A stretch of DNA of 64,000 bases. Source: Lindgomyces ingoldianus. Its lineage: Eukaryota > Ascomycota > Dothideomycetes > Pleosporales > Lindgomycetaceae. The notes beneath the pieces are model-generated. The model did not search any database and had not been told where the DNA came from. It was given only the letters and a program-made list of their open reading frames with translations. The first letter of the stretch is position 1, and the number at the start of each line of letters is the position of its first letter. Where the stretch lies: the NCBI RefSeq assembly GCF_010093535.1, contig NW_022985180.1, positions 379,748 to 443,747 of the forward strand, read 5' to 3'. A program made the position numbers and the translations under genes. This document shows positions 45,066 through 56,937 of this stretch, piece after piece.

Positions 45066-46986
45066 GATGAACCGGTGTTATGAGTACGAGGCCAGGAGCA
45101 AGTCGGGGAATGAAGCTTTTAGAGCACGATGGGTGCTGTTTATATGGTGCTAATCCAGTCAGAGCTGGTCGTGAGAAAAAGGGTAACTGAAATCAATAGT
45201 CGATAGACCAGGGGAAACGCTGGTGTCTGTGGTTTGGCCAGCTGCGCCCAATATCGAAGAACTTTGGAAGGAGTAGGAAGTTCAGGAAGTGACGACACAA
45301 TTGATTGCATTGGAAGATGGTCGTACCTGCAGCATTTCCAGGCTAGAGAAAGAAGCTTGGTGCTCAGCCACAGAAGGCGGATGAGAGTGACCGTTCACAC
45401 CCCAACCTAATAGTCAACAGTCGGAGTTTGAGGCCAAATGCTCATAGACAAATACAGACTGGGGTTCATGAGGGAAGAGACAGGCGCGTAATGCATCGAT
45501 ACGATGATGCGAATTCACGGGATGATTGAAGTATGGCCTAATTTCCCCCCCCCCCCCCCGAATGCTTTAGGGGTACATGAAGCGGGAAAAGAAGAAACGA
45601 ATAAGCACCAACAAATCGGTGGAAGAAAACATGAAGCGGAAAATACAGATCCCATTCGCGTGCTCCACGTGCAACCACCCGTCTTATAGATAGGAAATAG
45701 CTCGGAGGTCAGTGATCGAAGAGTGACGCGATTTTAGCAACAGGACAATAGAATGAATTTATCTTCCAACCTAGTGTCACACTTTCGCAGGACCTACGAT
45801 TCTTAGCCTAGTGCAAACTGTGGCAAGGAGCCGTATTCATCGGAGAGAGCCGATGGAAAGAGACCGTCATGGGTGAAGAAGAATGACAAACGCGTGTTGG
45901 AAAGATGGAGATCGGCTCGCCCCGTCCGACCCGGCTTGGCCAGACCTTTCCTAAATAGGTAGGATATCCTACTTCCCATTCAGATACCAAATTATAGAAA
46001 TTACTGTAAGAGACCCGGTAGGTGGAATGATCATAATGAAAACTACATTTAGTTTCCATTAAAAGCTGAAAATGGTAGCAAAAAATGGAAAGAACAAGAG
46101 AGGAGATGATCATCAAATTTCATACCACTCGATCCTCAATCAATCCTTTCCTATCAAAGAATAGAAATGATCTTTTCACCTGTACGTTTTTCCAATCTGC
46201 CTTCACACCCACCTCTAAGCCGCCCAAATCTCTGGGCAATCCCCCACAACCGATGCATTTACCCATGCCCCACGCCGAATTCGGAGCTACTTTCGGCAAT
46301 GGTTATATGCAGAAAATATAAGGGAACATCACAACAACCAGAACCCAACACACCCTCAAGGTCAATCTTCCACGCTCGAGTATGCAAAAAAGCTTATAGA
46401 TAGTATTAAATGATAATGAATAAATTACTATAGCGTGAGAATCCCTGCCTATAAATCTTGATTTATGGGGAAATGCGAGAGTGAGGGAAGCAACGTAGAT
46501 GAAGATCAGGATTGACGGCATGAAAATCTTGATCTTGTGACGGGATTGCTAATACGGCGAATAGGTCTTAGGGATTCGTGTGGATGAGAGAGCTTGACGA
46601 AGGTGCGGATGGCACAAGGTGGAAGCTCGAGATGGACTTGTGGAGTCCAGGGAAGTGGTGCGCGGCACCGGCTGAGTGAATTTCGGTGACACCCAGCGTG
46701 GGCGTTCAGACGCAGGATACAAGGCTGAGAACATATAGGGGCATGAAGACACAATTGCACCTTGCCCTTGCTTGGCAGCTATGGAATGTACGCAAACAAG
46801 TCCATTAGTATATCATACTGCACAGTAGCAGGGTTTTACTAAGTCAATGGTAATCGCACCATCCCGAGAAAAGTGGTACCGCAGGATTATTTCTGCTAAA
46901 CGCCGGACTCCATTCAGATGGTATACCCAATGCAATGCCCTTCAAATCCTCGACAGTGTTTAGTGTATCAGTTCACCCCCAAGCTT
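45066..46986. other. Intergenic, no gene seen
   Basis: About 1.9 kb without a convincing frame. It contains a run of 15 C at 45545-45559. AT content rises after 45900. Confidence 0.4.
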
Positions 46987-47254
46987 TTAATGCTTGTGCT
47001 CCTCCTGCTCCTGTTGCTCTAAGATACTAGCTCCGTAGGCGGACATGGCTGCGTTGCCTCGTTGCTTCTGGTTTTGCCATCGGGATCGAGCAGCATCCAT
47101 CGCGTTACCTTCGCCTCGGGCGACAACGTAGGTGTAGGTAAATGAGAGACCTGAAAGATACATAATTAGCTTGGTAAAAAAAGGTTCTATCTTGAATGAG
47201 CTAACCAATGAAGGTCCCGAGAACAGGCCAGAAAGACTTTGCAGGGTTAGGCAT
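46987..47254 (-). CDS. Small single-pass membrane protein, possibly mitochondrial
   Basis: Two exons, 47254-47206 and 47150-46987, give 70 aa; the 55-nt intron starts GTTAGC and ends TTTCAG. The protein starts MPNPAKSFWPVLGTFIGLSF, continues TYTYVVARGEGNAMDAARSR and ends with a polar Gln/Glu tail (EQQEQEEHKH). One hydrophobic helix lies near the N-terminus with a charged tail after it, as in small accessory subunits of mitochondrial inner-membrane complexes. I cannot name a family. The clean intron and protein-like composition argue for a real gene that a length cut-off would miss. Confidence 0.6.
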
Positions 47255-49178
47255 GTTGGGAGTTTCGGGAGTAGAACCAGGTACGCGGAATGAAAAGGTG
47301 ATGTTTTAGGTTTTCAAGCTCGTTTTTAGTAGTTTGAGGCGTAAGAAGTGTATCTGAGTAGATAGTGGACTGTTGTTTGGAGGTTGATGTGGTAAAAGGG
47401 AATGTGGGGAGAAGGAGAGGCTTTTGGCTTTTGTATTTGATACGAGAATTCTCGAAGCAGAAGAACACCTTCGAACACGGACACCGCCGATGAAAACCGA
47501 CCGGAATATCTTCGTGTAGCGTGATCTTGTCAGACGCATAAGGAGTTCGCAGATGGTGCCATCCCACGAGCCTGAATCTTTACAGTAACAAACCAGGGCA
47601 TCGGGTGAGGCCGAAGAAATCAGGAGATACAATTGGACAGCAACAAAATTAAGCAACGCATTTACCTAGAAACGGACCGTCTGATATAAGCACACGAATA
47701 ATATCTCGAATCAATTTGCGGCGCTGCGCTCAGCCTCACAGATGCAATGCCCAAATGTTTGGAACACGATGAGTCCGGTGGGGTGATCAACGTCGTGATC
47801 GTGGTTCGATTTGCGACTGAGAAGGAATGACAGCGGAAAGCCCCAGCCTGACCCTGATTTCGGGTAGCTGGAACGCAAAATCTTAACCGCACTGATGGAG
47901 CTGGTGGGAATCTCGTACGCTCCTCCTAGGAAAAATTCCCGACAAGTTCCTCGATATTACAGATGAAGAATGGAAGGAAAGGGGACAAGGACGCCCTCGG
48001 GAGCCTCGGCAGACACCGATTCACGTGATTTAGCGTGTTGGCGGGAACCGAACTTCTTCTGATAATTCCCTCGCTTACGGATTACAAGAGAGTGCCCTGA
48101 ACAACACATACTGTACACGTCTGTACGCGTAACCGTGCATAGCAGCTGTCTCGTGGTCGTACTAGATTAGATGTGACTATTGATCACTCTAATGACTCAG
48201 TATGCAACATGACCCCCAAAACACCTCTTCGTCGCCTAACGCAGACAGAACGCGCTCGAGACCTTGAGATACCTGTTCTACCGTACAAACCTGCCTCAAG
48301 CAGCCTCAAATTACTCCAACAAAGCTTTTTGGCTGCTCTAAAGCCCAAGACTCCAATTCGTCACTGTCTTATTGAGCTTGAGCACGCCACGTCTTTCTGC
48401 CTCTAGCGACGTTAATTGATTTAGGAGATAGAACATGAGCTTGAAATTGAATCTAGCAAAAAGACGCCGACAGAAGCTTTTGAATAGAGGGTTATACTCG
48501 ACGAACAGCAACTTAGAAGCCCCTCTCCACGCCAAAGCATATAGAAGATCGCCCGTTCTGGGCTCGGGTTTTTGGACTAAGGCTTCTTTTCGCTGTGGAA
48601 GTAGGAAAGCCTACGGTACTAGCCGAGCTGAAGAGAAATACCGGCCTGCCTACTGCGTCCCCAAGTTTAATGATACAGTTGCGTATTCTTCTAGGTCTGC
48701 AATACTACTTATCGAAACGGGCTTCTGAAGATCTGGGACCAAGAGCTCTTAGAAACTTCAGGTTAGAATGTTCATTCGATATACGGCCACTATGGTGAAT
48801 TCGTTCAAAATAGAGCACAGTATTAGTAGAGGTTGGCAATAGAACATCGACGGAGGTTGGAGCTGCATCACATCACATACAGTAAAAGCACTCTCTTGTA
48901 TTAACGTTACCCTCAAAAAAGCGCATAAGCCACGGCGGAGTATACTTGATCTCATGTCTTCGCATTTCCCTCTCCTCCCAAGAATCTCTCTTGTGTCCTG
49001 ATATGATCTTCGATGAGATCTTTGTGGTCACCTCAACTCGAGTCCTTCTATCAATGTCCCGTTTCCAAAGTCCTTCACATCATTATTTTGGTTTTCCTCA
49101 CCAAGTGCAAGTGACAAGCCAACGACTTATATAATTCAGAAGTCCAAGGATCATCCCAACAATACCACTAAAGTCGAT
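47255..49178. other. Intergenic, no gene seen
   Basis: Nearly 2 kb with short frames in several phases. Around 48170-48730 (+) two or three short frames follow each other (MTPKTPLRRLTQTERARD and later pieces) and could be an eroded coding region, but I recognise no family. Confidence 0.35.
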
Positions 49179-50098
49179 CTACTCCTCCCACCAACCCGAA
49201 TACTGATCTATTTCCATCAATTCTACTGTCGATCTGTTGTCCTGGAGCTCATGTCTCTGTGTTCTTGCTTCCGCTTCATGTGCTCTGCCGACTTGAACCG
49301 AACCCGGTCTGTGGCCAATCTCCTTCCTCTGGTTATTTCTCATATAGAACCACAACAGTACTCTAGCGAATATTACAATCGCAGCTGAAGTGCAAATCCG
49401 GATGTTGATTCCTACCCCTAGATTGTAGATCGAGCTACCCAATCAGCGCTGCTTGAGCTGCCCGGTATCGGTAGACCCTGGGTTCACAGATGTGGAAGCT
49501 TGTGGCGATGTAGCGTAGTGATACTTGCAAGCAGCGGGCAGCGTCTAAGTTTCGTTCACGGCCAAACAATTTTGGTCGCTGTATCCTTTGCAACAGAAGA
49601 GATCACCAAAGCGCGACCGTAGCGTGCTACACAGACCCAGATCCGGCATCGTTAGTCCCATCGTTGGTCGGGGCGATTGATTCAGATCACCGTACATCGC
49701 ATTCTAACCAAAACCCCCTCGGCCGTTCACTTTTGTGCCTGGCACAACAATTGAAGCTTCTGCGTTACTTTAGGTATCTGCCTTGTATAGGACACCGGAG
49801 ACCTGGAAAAGACGTACCTGTACGATTCTTGCACTCATGCATACACGTGACAATGGCCAATCTGAAGACGTACATCGATTGTCAAAGAAAGTCTCCGAGC
49901 ACGACTTCAACTTATTTGAACTTCTACAAAATACTTACTCATAAAAATGCCACCGTACAACACGCACTGACTTCCACAGTTTAGTTGTAGGGCATCAAAG
50001 CATATCTTCAAGCCCATTACTGTCTCTTTCGAGACTGCAGTTACAAAGAGCAACGAAAAGAGAAAGGAGAGCTTCACGAACCCAGCCAGAGGATGCAT
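49179..50098 (-). pseudogene. Decayed Cys-rich single-pass membrane protein gene
   Basis: The minus strand reads as one gene with lesions. A signal peptide (LAGFVKLSFLFSLLFVTAVS) and first Cys pair (NCGSQCVLYGG) come first, then two likely introns (GTAAGT at about 49939 and GTACGT at about 49817). A Cys-rich part follows (MPDLGLCSTLRSRFGDLFCC, then KGYSDQNCLAVNET, TLPAACKYHYATSPQ). A Ser/Thr stalk leads to a membrane helix (ICTSAAIVIFARVLLWFYM) and a polar cytosolic tail ending SGWWEE. In-frame stops lie at about 49704-49706 (TAG), 49545-49547 (TAG) and 49443-49445 (TGA). Each can arise from one transition (TGG or CAG to TAG, CGA to TGA). Fungal proteins with this Cys-ectodomain plus single helix are common; their function is unknown. 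Confidence 0.6.
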
Positions 50099-50569
50099 TG
50101 TGATGGATGAACATCATGTCTTGTGAGAAGGGTGGGCTAAAATGGTAATTGGCGCTTCCGCATCACCTCCACTCACCCCGATGTGCGCTCTTGGCCTGAT
50201 CTACATGCATGGGTATGGACTGGGGTGGAAGAGGCCAAAATTATTCAACTGTTACAGGGTGCTCATTTTGCCCCACCAGAGAAGCAACATGCCATGGAAC
50301 CAGCACTTTCATTCACGAAATACATCTGTATTGAAGCCATCTATACTTTCCAAAGCAATTGTATTAGAGATTCCTCTTCACGTCCCCCCATCTGCATATT
50401 AGCATGCTCGCTAGCTTAAGCACACGATAATTATTGTTTTCACAAACCCCAAAACCTGCCCCGTGCTCTAGGTAAACGAAGCTTTAGATACTTCAGTTTT
50501 CTTGCGCAAAGTTCCTCCATTGACGATGATATCTCGCTAGAGTCGGCATCAGCGCAAAATCTTGACGCT
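50099..50569. other. Intergenic, no gene seen
   Basis: Short overlapping frames on the plus strand only. Nothing recognisable. Confidence 0.35.
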
Positions 50570-51141
50570 CTATGCTAACGAACCTACACCAGTTACGAAA
50601 CCCGCTTTAATTAGATACAGCGCTGCATCTGTGGTGTTATTGGGCCTTCCTGCTTGAATTGCTGGGTGGTCCTCGATATCTTTCCTGCTGACTTGGCCTT
50701 CCCAGTTCGTCCCATTCTCATCACATTCCTTACTCTCATGAGCCCCCTTGGTCCTACCTGATACGATCAAGTTCACTCGAGTATCTAGCGTACCAAGACT
50801 AATTGCCATAGAGTACATAAATCCCAATTGACCGCCCTTGGTTTGTCTCCATGCATACTTTCCATTCGTCACAGGCCGCTAGATCTTCCGTTGTATTCCT
50901 ATTTATTTATTTTTTTAGTACGGACTTGCAATGCTCCTATTGACCAGGTCTTCGATATAATTTAAATGAAGAACATGGCTGCCGTTAAGATTTTGGAACA
51001 GATGTCATTGACGTTGCGGAAGTTGCATATCATGGATTCGACTTTCCCATCTCCGTGGTATTGAGCGAAATACATACGCATGCATGATATTCTTGAGCCC
51101 GACTTTATCGATGTCGAAAATGTAGATGCGATGTCCGGCTT
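50570..51141 (-). pseudogene. Decayed short-chain dehydrogenase/reductase
   Basis: Two ends of an SDR can be read on the minus strand. At about 51140-51080 a frame gives EAGHRIYIFDIDKVGL, the second strand of the Rossmann fold with its cofactor-selecting Asp. In another frame, GDGKVESMICNFRNVNDIC follows, the region leading to the adenine pocket. At 50872-50570 a frame gives AISLGTLDTRVNLIVSGRTK, matching the SDR segment after the active site (RVNAIAPG). It continues VSRKDIEDHPAIQAGRP and ALYLIKAGFVTG, the usual C-terminal end. The glycine-rich TGxxxGIG start and the YxxxK active site are not found intact, and frames shift between the parts. Confidence 0.6.
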
Positions 51142-53554
51142 CTAGTAGATGTCAGCATAAGGCTCTTCCGGAAATGATGATGTTCTTTGACGTATATGAG
51201 CCGGCCACTGGAGCCATGCTAGAGCCATGATGGAATCTGTTGCTATTGCCATCTTCCACATCTGATGGTGGGCATAAGATTTAATGTAGGACACTGTCCC
51301 AATGATTTTCAGATGCCTTGTTGTCCTCCACATCGCAATGAGATTACCCACATGTCACCGTCACATTTCAGCGTTGGTATCGAAAACCTAAGGAAGTTGG
51401 TATTTGGGAAGAGAGTGACCCACTAGACTCAATTAGCGCCTAAAAAGTGATACTTGGTGACAATGATGTGGCTGTTGTGGACCCTGCTCATAGAACGGAG
51501 ATGCTTCAACTTTACACAGCCGCAATCTAAGAGCACATGGAAGCCGGGTATGGCCACTTAAACTCTCTTACATTGGTTTTTGTCTAGCTTTACGGGCTGG
51601 AGTAATTCTCAGTGGCTAGAATATAAATCCATTACGCATTCACACTCCCTTTTAGACGCTCACCTCATCGCTAATCCAAGGTTTAGGATCCAAACACTCC
51701 TCGGGACTAAGGACAGAAACTGCTAAGGACCTCAGCGCTACGTACCTCTAAGTTGCTCACACCAGCATCGAAGTCCAAGAAGACAAGCATTTCCATGTTG
51801 CCACGCTCTTCGGATCGCAGCACATCAGCAAGACGTAGGCTCAGCTGCTCAATCTCTTTTGATGTTCTCACCTACAGCTTTGTACGTTCATTTGTCTGCG
51901 ATGCCTTTAACGAAAGAGCGCCCTGTAACTTTTCAGGGGTACTAGTTATGAGAGGAGTCATGTATTGTGAACTGAGGAGCTATATGATTTATATAGTGTT
52001 GATTATTGATGGACGCCAAGCGCAAGGTTGATTGGGCAGCCCGTCGTAGAGCCCTTCGACTTACACACCCTATAAAGTCACTCTCTTCGCGTTCAGAATG
52101 AATTGCTAGGTGCAATGAATACTGAGAGAACTGAACCAGCTTCATTACGTATTAGCCACAGAACACGGCCAGCTCGGAGCTAGCGCTATGGGCACCCAGC
52201 GCTGTACTGCATCGGCTTTGCTAGCGGAAACGAGATGGTGCTGGTCGGAGAGTCTCATGCCAAGTTTGACGATTGAGCAATTTTCGAGGACGCTACCTCC
52301 CTGCCGCCTTATTTCGGGTTCGCAAAAAGTACAGAGATGCATGACGCTGCGATGGCGAACATGAGTTCATCCGAGCGACACTCCCATACCGAAGTATGAA
52401 TTGTTAAGCTCGACAAGGCCAGAGAACTTGTGGAAGTCTGCCTACACCTGTGCAATACCCCAAGTTCGCCCCGTAGCTAGCAACCATTGACTCTGGTTAA
52501 ACAGAACATTTGCAACAATTTGAGTAAGAGGCTAAGCTTCACGCCGGCTTTATCAGAACTCGCTCAAGCCTCAGCAACCTCGCTTGGTCTTGCCCGCTCA
52601 CAATACTTCTCATTGCAAACCAATCAGGATTTCTCATTTAGTTCTCAGCGTCTGCCGACACAATGGACCTTTCCCTTTTATGATGCCGACCGAGAGGTCG
52701 AGGCTTGAATCGTCGCACCTTTACAGTATGATCGCCCTTCGAAACGGGAGTAAACGTCATGGTCTGCGGGGTGGTCCGCTCCCTGTTCCCCACAAATGAC
52801 GCTCGGTTGGGCCTGACCGCCTCGCGAACTGTCCACGACTCATCACCATTGCCCAAGGATCTAGCCTGGGCAAAAGCTTGGTTAGGCCTCACGCCTGTAT
52901 GTCAATGGAGAATAAGCTCTGTTTACGCTGCGCCCTCAACTCGCGACCCACACGAGCGATTCCTTCTGTTGTTATAGTCACGTTAGGCCTGTTGGCGCCC
53001 TTGTTGTGTTTGAGTTCATGTGCCTTTTCCTCCCCCGTCATTATACCCTGCGGTCTTCATGGGAAGCTCTAACTGCTATGACAGCTTCACACCTTAGGCC
53101 GAGCGCCTACCCAACCTTAGTGGATCAGGCATTGCTTGATCACCACCTTGAAACTATGCGGGCCATTTAGGTCACTACTCAATCCAGTAATAGTTCTGAA
53201 AACTTGCGTATGCATGTCGGAGAAATGACTTGGGAGAGGCACTTCGTGAAGGATCACCGTTCGTTTCCCTAGTACTACGAGATGAAGGATGCAGCTAGGC
53301 GCTTCTCGTTGGGGATATAGTCTAGCAGTCAAGGGTTGTTAAATAATTCTCATCAACACCCCCCTACAACACCTTTTGTACTTAAAGCTGCTCAGTCTCC
53401 GCCCAGTCAAGGGCCACCATCCTTCAGTTCGCCTTGCTTTATACCTTCAGGTTGAGGTTTTTCTTCTTACACCTTCTCTTTTCTCTTCTGTGAAGACTTT
53501 TTACATTCCTTTACTGCCGGACAGTATTATATTCTTTTGTTTTTTATATTCGCC
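51142..53554. other. Intergenic, no gene seen
   Basis: About 2.4 kb of sequence with stops in all frames and only short frames. The last 200 bases, pyrimidine-rich, are the promoter and leader of the repeat-protein gene. Confidence 0.4.
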
Positions 53555-54497
53555 ATGCGCTTCTCCACTTTTACCCAAGTCGTCGCCCTTGGCCTTTTGG
53601 CCGCAACACCGCTCGTTGCCGAGCCCGTTGACTTCTCTTCTGGCGTGGCACGTCGTCATGTGGTACGTGAAGGCTTTATCCCTTCTCTCTCCCTTCTACC
53701 CCACTGACCCGTTTTAGGGAGGACTGGGTAACTTGGCGTCCTCGTATGTGAACGCTGTCCGCGCCATCGAAGGCAACATTGAGCGCCGTCATCACAAGGG
53801 GAAGGGCAAGACTGCTGCAACTGGTGCCGCAAAGGCTGCAAAGGCCGCAAAGGCGAATGCAAATAATGGTAATGCGAATGCAAACGCAAATGCTGCCGCG
53901 GCAGCCAACAGCACCGCCGCCACTGGAGCCACCGCTGCTACGACTGCTCAGAACTGCGCAAACCAACGTCGACACCACAAAGGCAAAGGGGGTGCCGCAA
54001 AGGCGAACGCAAACACCGCCGCTACAGCCGCCAACTGCGCACGTGATGTAGAGGAAGAGCTCGAAGCTCCTGTACGATATCGCGACCTCGGCCTCGAGCG
54101 ACGCCACCACAAGGGCAAGGGCAAGGCTGGGGCTGCAAAAGCAAAGGCAAATGCTGGTGCCGCGAATGCTGGTGTAGCAAATGCTAATGCTGGCGCCGCA
54201 AACGCGAATGCCGGGGCGGCAAATGCCAATGCTGGTGCTGCGAATGCTGCTGGAACTGCCAACACTGCCAACGCTGCCAACGCTGCCAATACTGCCAATA
54301 CTGCCAATACTGCCAACACTGCCAACACTGCCAACACTGCCAATACTGCCAACACTGCCAATACTGCCAATACTGGAGTGACGGGAGCAACTGCTCAGAA
54401 CTGTGCAAATCAGCGCCGACACCACAAGGGCAAGGGAGGAGCCGCAAACGCCGCGAATGCAAATACCGCCGCTACTGCTGCTACGGCTTGCAACTAG
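53555..54497 (+). CDS. Secreted repeat protein with dibasic RRHHKGKG modules (Kex2-processed type)
   Basis: Two exons, 53555-53662 and 53718-54497, give 295 aa; the intron is 55 nt (GTACGT...TTTTAG). A signal peptide (MRFSTFTQVVALGLLAATP) is followed by a first dibasic site at residues 33-34 (ARRHV). RRHHKGKG then occurs exactly four times, at residues 59-66, 120-127, 164-171 and 269-276, preceded alternately by Glu and Gln. Linkers are Ala/Asn/Thr-only, including a run of Ala-Asn-Thr triplets. The only four cysteines (116, 143, 265, 294) bracket the second and fourth modules, each opening with NCANQRR. The layout fits Kex2-processed repeat proteins, which release peptides in the Golgi and include precursors of cyclic fungal peptides. 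No UstYa-type oxidase or tyrosinase gene is visible nearby. His-rich cores could bind metal. Function unknown. Confidence 0.85.
54254..54374. repeat. 9-bp coding minisatellite (Ala-Asn-Thr)
   Basis: About 13 tandem copies of a 9-bp unit, ACTGCCAAC or ACTGCCAAT with a few GCTGCCAAC, inside the repeat-protein gene. Unit length is a multiple of three, so copy-number change would keep the frame. Confidence 0.9.
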
Positions 54498-55019
54498 ATG
54501 GCATTGATGGAGAATCATCCTCTGTCGAGTGTTGGCCCGTTGCCCTGGATGGATGGACTGAGTTGGTGACGTTAAGAGGGGTTGGAGTGAGTTGAGCCCC
54601 TTTCTTTTCTTGGGTTGCTGGTAAATACTTATGGAACCGGACAAATACCTCGTAACTATTGTATATATTGCAAGCGGATTTGCTTGCGAACAACTCTAGT
54701 CGCCTTGGCTGATGCCAATGTGGTAACTTTGGCATCTCATGGTCGTAGGCTCAATGTGTCGATATGCTGCGTTTGTAGCATGGCAAGGAATATTATTCAG
54801 TGTGTATAAGCCAAATTTCTGACGCTACTCTAAGCCTGGAGCATAACTGAACCAATCCTCTTCGAGATTAGACCGGAAACCCGTCAACTTTCTGTCATTC
54901 ACATTGAGATACTTCCAAACAGGGACTGAAGCCAACTATACCCAAAATCCCCAAAACCCCCGTATTATGATAACTCATTACATAGCTCGTAAGTCATTCC
55001 TCGTTCCTCAGCTCCATTA
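54498..55019. other. Intergenic region between convergent genes
   Basis: 3' flanks of the repeat-protein gene (+) and the membrane-protein gene (-). No supported frame. Confidence 0.45.
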
Positions 55020-56937
55020 TCACACCACCGGCTTCCCGAAATCCTGCAAAGGCTGGGCATCAAGCAACCCCTCGTCTCCCTCTACACTCGCCTGCTCTCC
55101 TTGAAAAAAGCACAACACCTTCCTCAGCACCACACTCGCCGCATAGAACCCAATCATCGTCAAATCCACATTCTGCAGATCCTGCGGACAGTACAATTCC
55201 CCAGACAGCCTCAAGAACCCGTTCCAGAACATCCAGCACCCAATGAAGAGCACGAGCGAAATGAACATGGTGATCTTGTACCATCGTGAGAACCAGACGT
55301 TGTGGAAAGTAAACAGGGAGTCTGGGGAGCGGTATCGTTTGTGCCCGCGTACCAAGTAGTACGCGTTTTGGAGGATGATTTTGAGTTCTTTGAAAGGGGC
55401 TACGATGAGCATCATCCAGGCTAGGACTACGGGGAATGTAACAAGGTATGCAAGAGCAACCAGACCACCACAACAAATGAAGGCGATAGAGATGCCAATT
55501 GCAGATACGTAGAGCAACAGGAAGTCGGTAACGATTGAGGCCATGGCGCCACCTGCGAGGTAGGTTTTCCACCAGATTGGGCGTGAGGGGTCAAGGGTGT
55601 GATTGGCACTGATAGCGCCGAAAAGCGCCATGTATCCTCCGAATATGGACAGCAATATTTGGGCGATCATGTCCATCATACCATCAGGTCCCCAACCACC
55701 GTCAATGTAGCCAAGGAGCGCATGAAAAAACGCACCGCGGGGGCGGATGCTGAACAGGACAAAGGTCTTTAGCATGTCAATCTGATATCCCTGCCTTTGG
55801 AGAACAATGCCCACCAGCACCACGTTCTCGCAAATGTCTTTCGCAATAGTTGCCCAGAAACCGAGATTGCTGACACGAAAAGTGCGTGAGCGGACTTGCA
55901 CATGTTTGCCTTGAACAAAACGGCGGAATAGCCGGATCCAGAAGCTGGGGTTATCAATAAGGAGGAAGACGAGGAAGTCAACTATCGTGACACGTGTTAA
56001 ATGTGAAATGGTTTCAGTAGGTGTGGGACAGGTGTTTCCGTTGCTGTCGACTTGGAAGCCGATTGGGACGAAGTTTATGCGTTTTGCTGTTCGAGATACA
56101 CATTGGGTGATGTTAGAGTCTTGCTTCGCGGTGCAGCCAACGTATGTACGAACACTGAGATGATGCATTAGGAAGGACGGAAAAAGATGCGGAAGGGATA
56201 AGTGTGTACCTTTGAATACTACATGCGAGTAAGTTGAACGACATCTTTCCACATGGTCTGCTGCTGCTAGGTCCCTTAGCACAGCAAGTACTATTCGCAA
56301 TCGAGTCGTAGTCGAACTGGCAGGCTGCCTCCATAATCTAGAGGAACGATCTGTTAGCTACAGAATCCACTCACGAAATAGGTATCTCACAGGAACGATA
56401 CTAGGCAACTTCTGAGTGCTATTACTCAAAGGAAGCACAGGAAGAGTCGCGTTTTTCCAGGGCCTGGTATCGTTGTTTTGTGTGTGATACATGGCTGGGA
56501 AAGCCTCGACAGGCAGAAACTTCAAGTTCTCGAAAGGCTGCGAACATGCAAAGTAGTCGCCATATCTTAAGTGAAATCAGCAATAGCAAGCAAAACTTGA
56601 GACATGTGTGAACGTACTGTGTGGCAAGGCATTCCCCATAAATCTGGGCAATAGTAAATCGGTCCTTGGAAGAGTTCTTCGGATTCTCAGGGCTTGCCTC
56701 GAGGTGGTCCGCAATGAATTGGCAGTTCCTAGTCAAAGCCTGGTAGTGGGATTAGGCTGGCCACCGCCTGTGAGCATGGATTCGACGTACATCGAAGAAG
56801 CCCCGAGGGTTGAATGTCAATGAAATGTTCCCAGTGTATGTGCCGTTAAAAGAGTACGCCGTGATTTGCGCTGAAGTATTCCATGCCTGGAACAGGACGC
56901 CAAAAATGGCTGATACAAGAAAACAAGAGAAGACCAT
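55020..56937 (-). CDS. Multi-pass membrane protein with Cys-rich extracellular domain, unknown family
   Basis: Five exons, 56937-56791, 56739-56618, 56565-56391, 56337-56210 and 56154-55020, give 568 aa. All four introns are 51-55 nt with GTACGT, GTGAGA or GTACAC donors and TAG/CAG ends, and all phases agree. A signal peptide (MVFSCFLVSAIFGVLFQAW) opens the protein. The next 240 residues look extracellular: Asn-rich glycosylation sites (FNGTYTGNISLTF), NCQFIADHLEASP, and cysteines at ECLATQ, FACSQP, ACQFDYDSIANSTCC, GCTAKQ and QCVSRT. From about residue 245 it has at least six hydrophobic segments, including IVDFLVFLLI, LLLYVSAIGISIAFICCGGL, VLAWMMLIVAPF and ITMFISLVLFIGCWMFWNGF. I know no named family. 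A surface sensor or transporter-like role is conjecture. Confidence 0.8.

Noticed and set aside
54254..54374. Tandem repeats resembling a CRISPR array
   Set aside because: The units are contiguous 9-bp coding repeats without spacers, in a eukaryotic gene.
53676..54644. 322-codon minus-strand frame rich in Gly/Ser/Val repeats
   Set aside because: It is antisense to the repeat-protein gene; its repeats are the complement of the Ala/Asn/Thr repeats. The plus strand has the signal peptide and clean intron.
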